From positions 62,001 to 126,000 of the forward strand of contig CALVAG010000006.1 in assembly GCA_944325445.1 (NCBI GenBank): a stretch of DNA of 64,000 nt. Reading direction: 5' to 3'. Source of the DNA: an uncultured Bacteroidales bacterium. GTDB taxonomy: Bacteria > Bacteroidota > Bacteroidia > Bacteroidales > UBA932. The notes under the pieces are model-generated. The model was not told the DNA's origin. It worked only from the letters and a program-made list of their open reading frames with translations, and did no database searches. The position numbers and the translations under genes were made by a program. Shown here in pieces: positions 61,611 to 64,000 of this stretch (position 1 is the stretch's first letter; each line of letters opens with the position of its first letter).

Positions 61611-62759
61611 TCATTCCTGCCGGTCTTTTTTATGCTCCAGCTCCAGTAAAAATTTTTTTGCAGACAATCCGCCCCCATATCCTGTCAGAGCGCTGTTGCT
61701 GCCTATCACCCTGTGGCACGGAACAATAATGGAAAGCGCATTCGCACCGTTGGCATTCGCCACTGCACGCACGGCTTTCGGCATACCTGTCCGTTCGGCT
61801 ATTGCCGCATAGGAGGCCGTTTCGCCATACGGGATATTCAAAAGTTCGTTCCAAACCTTTTTCTGAAAATCAGTACCGGCAAAAAGGAGCGGCAGTTCGA
61901 AACTGTGCCGGATTCCGGCAAAATATTCATCGAGCTGGCGTGCCGCCATCTCCGTAACGGCAGATTTCTCCTCCTTGAAATCTGCATGCAACAATCTTTG
62001 CAGACGTTTTCCTGCAGCATCGCCATGAGTGCTTTCCGCCCAGTCGCACATACAGAGCCGGCCGTCGATCGACCCCAGCAGCAACTCCCCTGCCGGAGAG
62101 AGGTAATGCTGCAGGCAGATATGCGGAATTTCAACCTCACCGCCTGCTACGGCCCAAAGATAAAGGCTTGCAACGCTACAATAAGGAGAATACCTCTTGC
62201 GATATTTTTCAAACAAATCCGGCGTTATCTTTTTATGGCCGTAAAGCAACCGCAATCCGCGCTGTATGCCCAAATCCTGAAAGCTCAGAATATCGGGGCG
62301 GCCCATGGAAAAAAGCATTAGCATCTGTGCGCTCCAGCACCCGATCCCCTCCAGTTGCGAAAGAGAGGCTTCAACCTCGCTGTCGCCCATACCGTATAGC
62401 TTCTCCACGGAAAATTCACCGCTTATGATTTTCTGCGCTGCGGAACGGATATACGTTACCTTACGGAAAGAGAGTCCCGCCCCTTGCAACTCTTCCGGAG
62501 TGAGTTTCAGAACATTTTCCGGAGTTACCTCTCCCAATGCAGCCTTCACCCTGCCCCATACCGCTCTATGCGCCTTTGTAGAGATCTGCTGCCCTGCAAT
62601 CGAATGGACGAGAGCCGCAAAAAAATCGGGAATAATCTCTCTTTTTATCATCCCGGCCTTTTCCATTACCTCCGCCAGCCTTCTGTCCCTCGCCTTAAGG
62701 TAATTTATCTCCTTTTCGCCATATTCGAAGTACGTTGCAACCATACTTTCAGAGTCCAT
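61611..62759 (-). CDS. Fused AlkA-type DNA glycosylase and O6-alkylguanine-DNA methyltransferase
   Basis: 382 residues with two repair enzymes in one chain. Residues about 20-205 form an HhH-GPD glycosylase: helix-hairpin-helix LEGIGCWSAQMLMLF (136-150) and probable catalytic Asp162 in SFQDLGIQRGL. Residues about 225-378 form Ogt/MGMT: FQKKVWNELLNIPYGETASYAAIAE and the active-site PCHR with Cys348, then YGGGLSAKKFLLELE. The first should excise 3-methyladenine-type bases, the second removes O6-methyl groups. There is no frameshift or stop between the domains. Confidence 0.9.
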   Translation of the reverse strand: MDSESMVATYFEYGEKEINYLKARDRRLAEVMEKAGMIKREIIPDFFAALVHSIAGQQISTKAHRAVWGRVKAALGEVTPENVLKLTPEELQGAGLSFRKVTYIRSAAQKIISGEFSVEKLYGMGDSEVEASLSQLEGIGCWSAQMLMLFSMGRPDILSFQDLGIQRGLRLLYGHKKITPDLFEKYRKRYSPYCSVASLYLWAVAGGEVEIPHICLQHYLSPAGELLLGSIDGRLCMCDWAESTHGDAAGKRLQRLLHADFKEEKSAVTEMAARQLDEYFAGIRHSFELPLLFAGTDFQKKVWNELLNIPYGETASYAAIAERTGMPKAVRAVANANGANALSIIVPCHRVIGSNSALTGYGGGLSAKKFLLELEHKKDRQE

Positions 62760-62764
62760 CGCTT

Positions 62765-63160
62765 TTAATTTTCATACATATACGTCTTTATCCGCGTAAT
62801 ATTCACATACATGGGGAGCATGTCGAATATCAGCTCTTCCGTTTCCATTGTACGCGCATTGATGAAAACATATTTACAGTCATGCGCCCAGTTTGCCAAA
62901 GGGACAAGATCCACTACTACCAGCCATGAGAGATAATCCGGAGAGATTACTTCTTCAGTTCCGTCATCCCATTCATGCGACCACAGAATCTCGGACTCAT
63001 ATATAAGCCTGTCGCTGATCCAGATATTAGTATTGTACGAACCGTAGAGCGTCTCTACAAGCGAAAGGGCATCGTCTCGCGTCACACTTATGGGGCCGTC
63101 ATCATTTTCGCTGCATGAAATCAATGCCAAGAACGAAATAATCAAAAACACTCTTTTCAT
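62765..63160 (-). CDS. Small lipoprotein of unknown function, 131 aa
   Basis: A lipoprotein signal (MKRVFLIISFLALISC) with Cys16 in ALISC precedes an acidic 115-residue domain. The segment WILDR-free core SRDDAL-like region reads SVTRDDALSLVETLYGSYNT, then ILWSHEWDDG and DCKYVFINARTMETEELIFDML. I do not recognise the family. It ends 5 nt before the fused repair gene starts, so it may be cotranscribed. A weak TAACTTTA box lies at 63215-63222. Confidence 0.68.
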   Translation of the reverse strand: MKRVFLIISFLALISCSENDDGPISVTRDDALSLVETLYGSYNTNIWISDRLIYESEILWSHEWDDGTEEVISPDYLSWLVVVDLVPLANWAHDCKYVFINARTMETEELIFDMLPMYVNITRIKTYMYEN

Positions 63161-63306
63161 TACATTAAAGCTTAAAAGTCAATACCCGCCGAACAGCTTT
63201 GGCGGCAATGGCTTTAAAGTTACGGAATATTATTCTTTGAAACAAACGGAAAAGAGAGCGCCGTACAACAAAAAAGCGGAGCCGGACAAACCGTCTCCGC
63301 TTCGGG

Positions 63307-63379
63307 TGACCCGCCAGGGGATCGAACCCTGGACCCCAACATTAAGAGTGTCGTGCTCTACCAGCTGAGCTAGCGAGTC
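63307..63379 (-). tRNA. tRNA-Lys (CUU anticodon)
   Basis: A complete 73-nt cloverleaf on the minus strand. The acceptor arm is GACTCGC/GCGGGTC (one G-U pair) and the D-arm contains AGCTCAGCTGGTAGAGCA. The anticodon arm is CGACA-CTCTTAA-TGTTG, giving CTT. The T-arm is CAGGGTTCGATCCCCTG. The discriminator is A and CCA is not encoded. A TATCTTTG box lies 12 bases upstream. Confidence 0.95.
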
Positions 63380-63391
63380 GCTAACGGGATG

Positions 63392-63399
63392 CAAAGATA
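63392..63399 (-). promoter_or_regulatory. -7 promoter box for tRNA-Lys
   Basis: Minus-strand TATCTTTG, a full match 12 bases before the tRNA 5' end. Confidence 0.65.
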
Positions 63400-63455
63400 C
63401 ACTTTTTATTTTAAAATACAAAAACTCTTTACACACCTTTTTAATTATTATTTTT

Positions 63456-63463
63456 TAACTTTG
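63456..63463 (+). promoter_or_regulatory. -7 promoter box for queE
   Basis: TAACTTTG, a full match 12 bases before ATG 63476. Confidence 0.6.
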
Positions 63464-63475
63464 GATTCTGAAAAT

Positions 63476-64000
63476 ATGGATAAGCTATTGGATAATGGAG
63501 AGAGCCTCCCGCTGGTAGAGAGTTTCTACACCATTCAGGGGGAAGGATACAACACCGGCAAGGCCGCCTTTTTCATCCGCCTTGCCGGCTGCAGCGTAGG
63601 ATGCAGCTGGTGCGATGCCAAACAGACATGGAATCCGCTCGAATATCCGCCTGTCAGCGTAGATAATATAGTGGAAGATGTTCTGAAAACACCTGCAAAG
63701 TATGTAGTGATTACCGGCGGCGAACCGCTCAGATACAGGTTGGATACATTATGCGGAAAATTGAAGGGGCATGGGCTGGAACTGTTTCTGGAGACTTCCG
63801 GGACCGAACGGTTAAGCGGGATTTTCGACTGGATATGCCTCTCGCCCAAACGTAAAAAAGCCCCTCGCAAGGATATTTGCAGCCAAGCGGACGAAATAAA
63901 GGTTGTGATTGAAAACGAAGGCGATTTCGAATGGGCCGAGGAGAACCGCAAGCAAGTCCGGGAGGGATGCAAACTTTATCTGCAACCCGAATGGAGCCGG
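63476..64000 (+). CDS. queE: 7-carboxy-7-deazaguanine synthase (3' partial)
   Basis: The frame is open from ATG 63476 to the window end (175 codons) without a stop, so the gene is cut. It has the radical-SAM cluster motif CSVGCSWC (Cys39, Cys43, Cys46), SFYTIQGEGYNTGKAAFFIRLAGC ahead of it, the SAM-binding VITGGEPL and LETSGTERL. QueE makes 7-carboxy-7-deazaguanine, the core of queuosine precursors. Only about the last 15-30 residues should be missing. Confidence 0.92.
   Translation, partial: MDKLLDNGESLPLVESFYTIQGEGYNTGKAAFFIRLAGCSVGCSWCDAKQTWNPLEYPPVSVDNIVEDVLKTPAKYVVITGGEPLRYRLDTLCGKLKGHGLELFLETSGTERLSGIFDWICLSPKRKKAPRKDICSQADEIKVVIENEGDFEWAEENRKQVREGCKLYLQPEWSR

Noticed and set aside
63090..63368. 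Plus-strand 92-codon frame across tRNA-Lys
   Set aside because: It reads antisense through the tRNA (RQGIEPWTPTLRVSCSTS is a typical tRNA artefact).

Overview
The window looks like a chromosomal segment from a Bacteroidota bacterium, most likely of the order Bacteroidales. The main signs are many intergenic copies of the TAnnTTTG -7 promoter box typical of this phylum, few recognisable Shine-Dalgarno sequences, a TonB-dependent receptor behind a TPP riboswitch, an ECF sigma/anti-sigma pair, a Bacteroidota-style TamB protein, an acyl-ACP thioesterase and asparagine synthetase A. Both window edges cut genes: tamB lacks its start and queE lacks its end. No species is assigned.

1-16 kb is housekeeping: tamB (partial), an mtaB-folB-rsmI-like operon, an MBL hydrolase, mnmA, the SRP RNA, cytidine deaminase, two cell-wall enzymes (a LysM glucosaminidase and MltG), an S41 protease, RNase Z and ribosomal protein S1. 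16-28 kb carries membrane and salvage functions: an RCK channel-like protein with a RyR-type tail followed by a free-standing RyR protein, CorA, MntP, a likely MurNAc-salvage operon (kinase, MurQ, symporter, with recR inside), and a thiamine-uptake pair (TonB receptor and PnuC-type transporter) under a TPP riboswitch. 28-40 kb holds a lactonase-fold lipoprotein, glutaminyl cyclase, pyrG, an acyl-ACP thioesterase, a UPF0597 desulfidase-family protein, a large amidase with a golvesin-like insertion, D-cysteine desulfhydrase, a palindromic intergenic element, a PhoU-like protein, a GNAT and an SDR.

40-47 kb is the branched-chain amino acid operon ilvD-ilvB-ilvC-ilvA-ilvE. It is preceded by an attenuator: a 35-codon leader peptide ending in 13 consecutive Val/Ile/Leu codons and a perfect 13-bp terminator hairpin. 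No ilvN lies in the operon. Next come a ClpB without its N-domain, an acyl-CoA synthetase, a small conserved protein, a TPR protein, a DUF368 membrane protein and a DUF1460 amidase.

54.8-57.3 kb is an accessory patch next to tRNA-Arg(UCU). It holds six tandem 87/96-bp repeats with internal dyad symmetry, a small membrane protein, a decayed phage tail-assembly-chaperone-like gene with an A9 slippery run, and a HigBA-type toxin-antitoxin operon whose toxin frame has no normal start codon. 57.3-64 kb returns to the core: a sigma/anti-sigma/secreted plug-like protein operon, ornithine aminotransferase, asnA, a fused AlkA-Ogt alkylation repair protein, a small lipoprotein, tRNA-Lys(CUU) and queE.

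Several start codons were moved from the longest open frame, mostly because a TAnnTTTG box or an RNA gene lies across the longer start. All functional names come from recognising families in the translated sequence; no database search was run.
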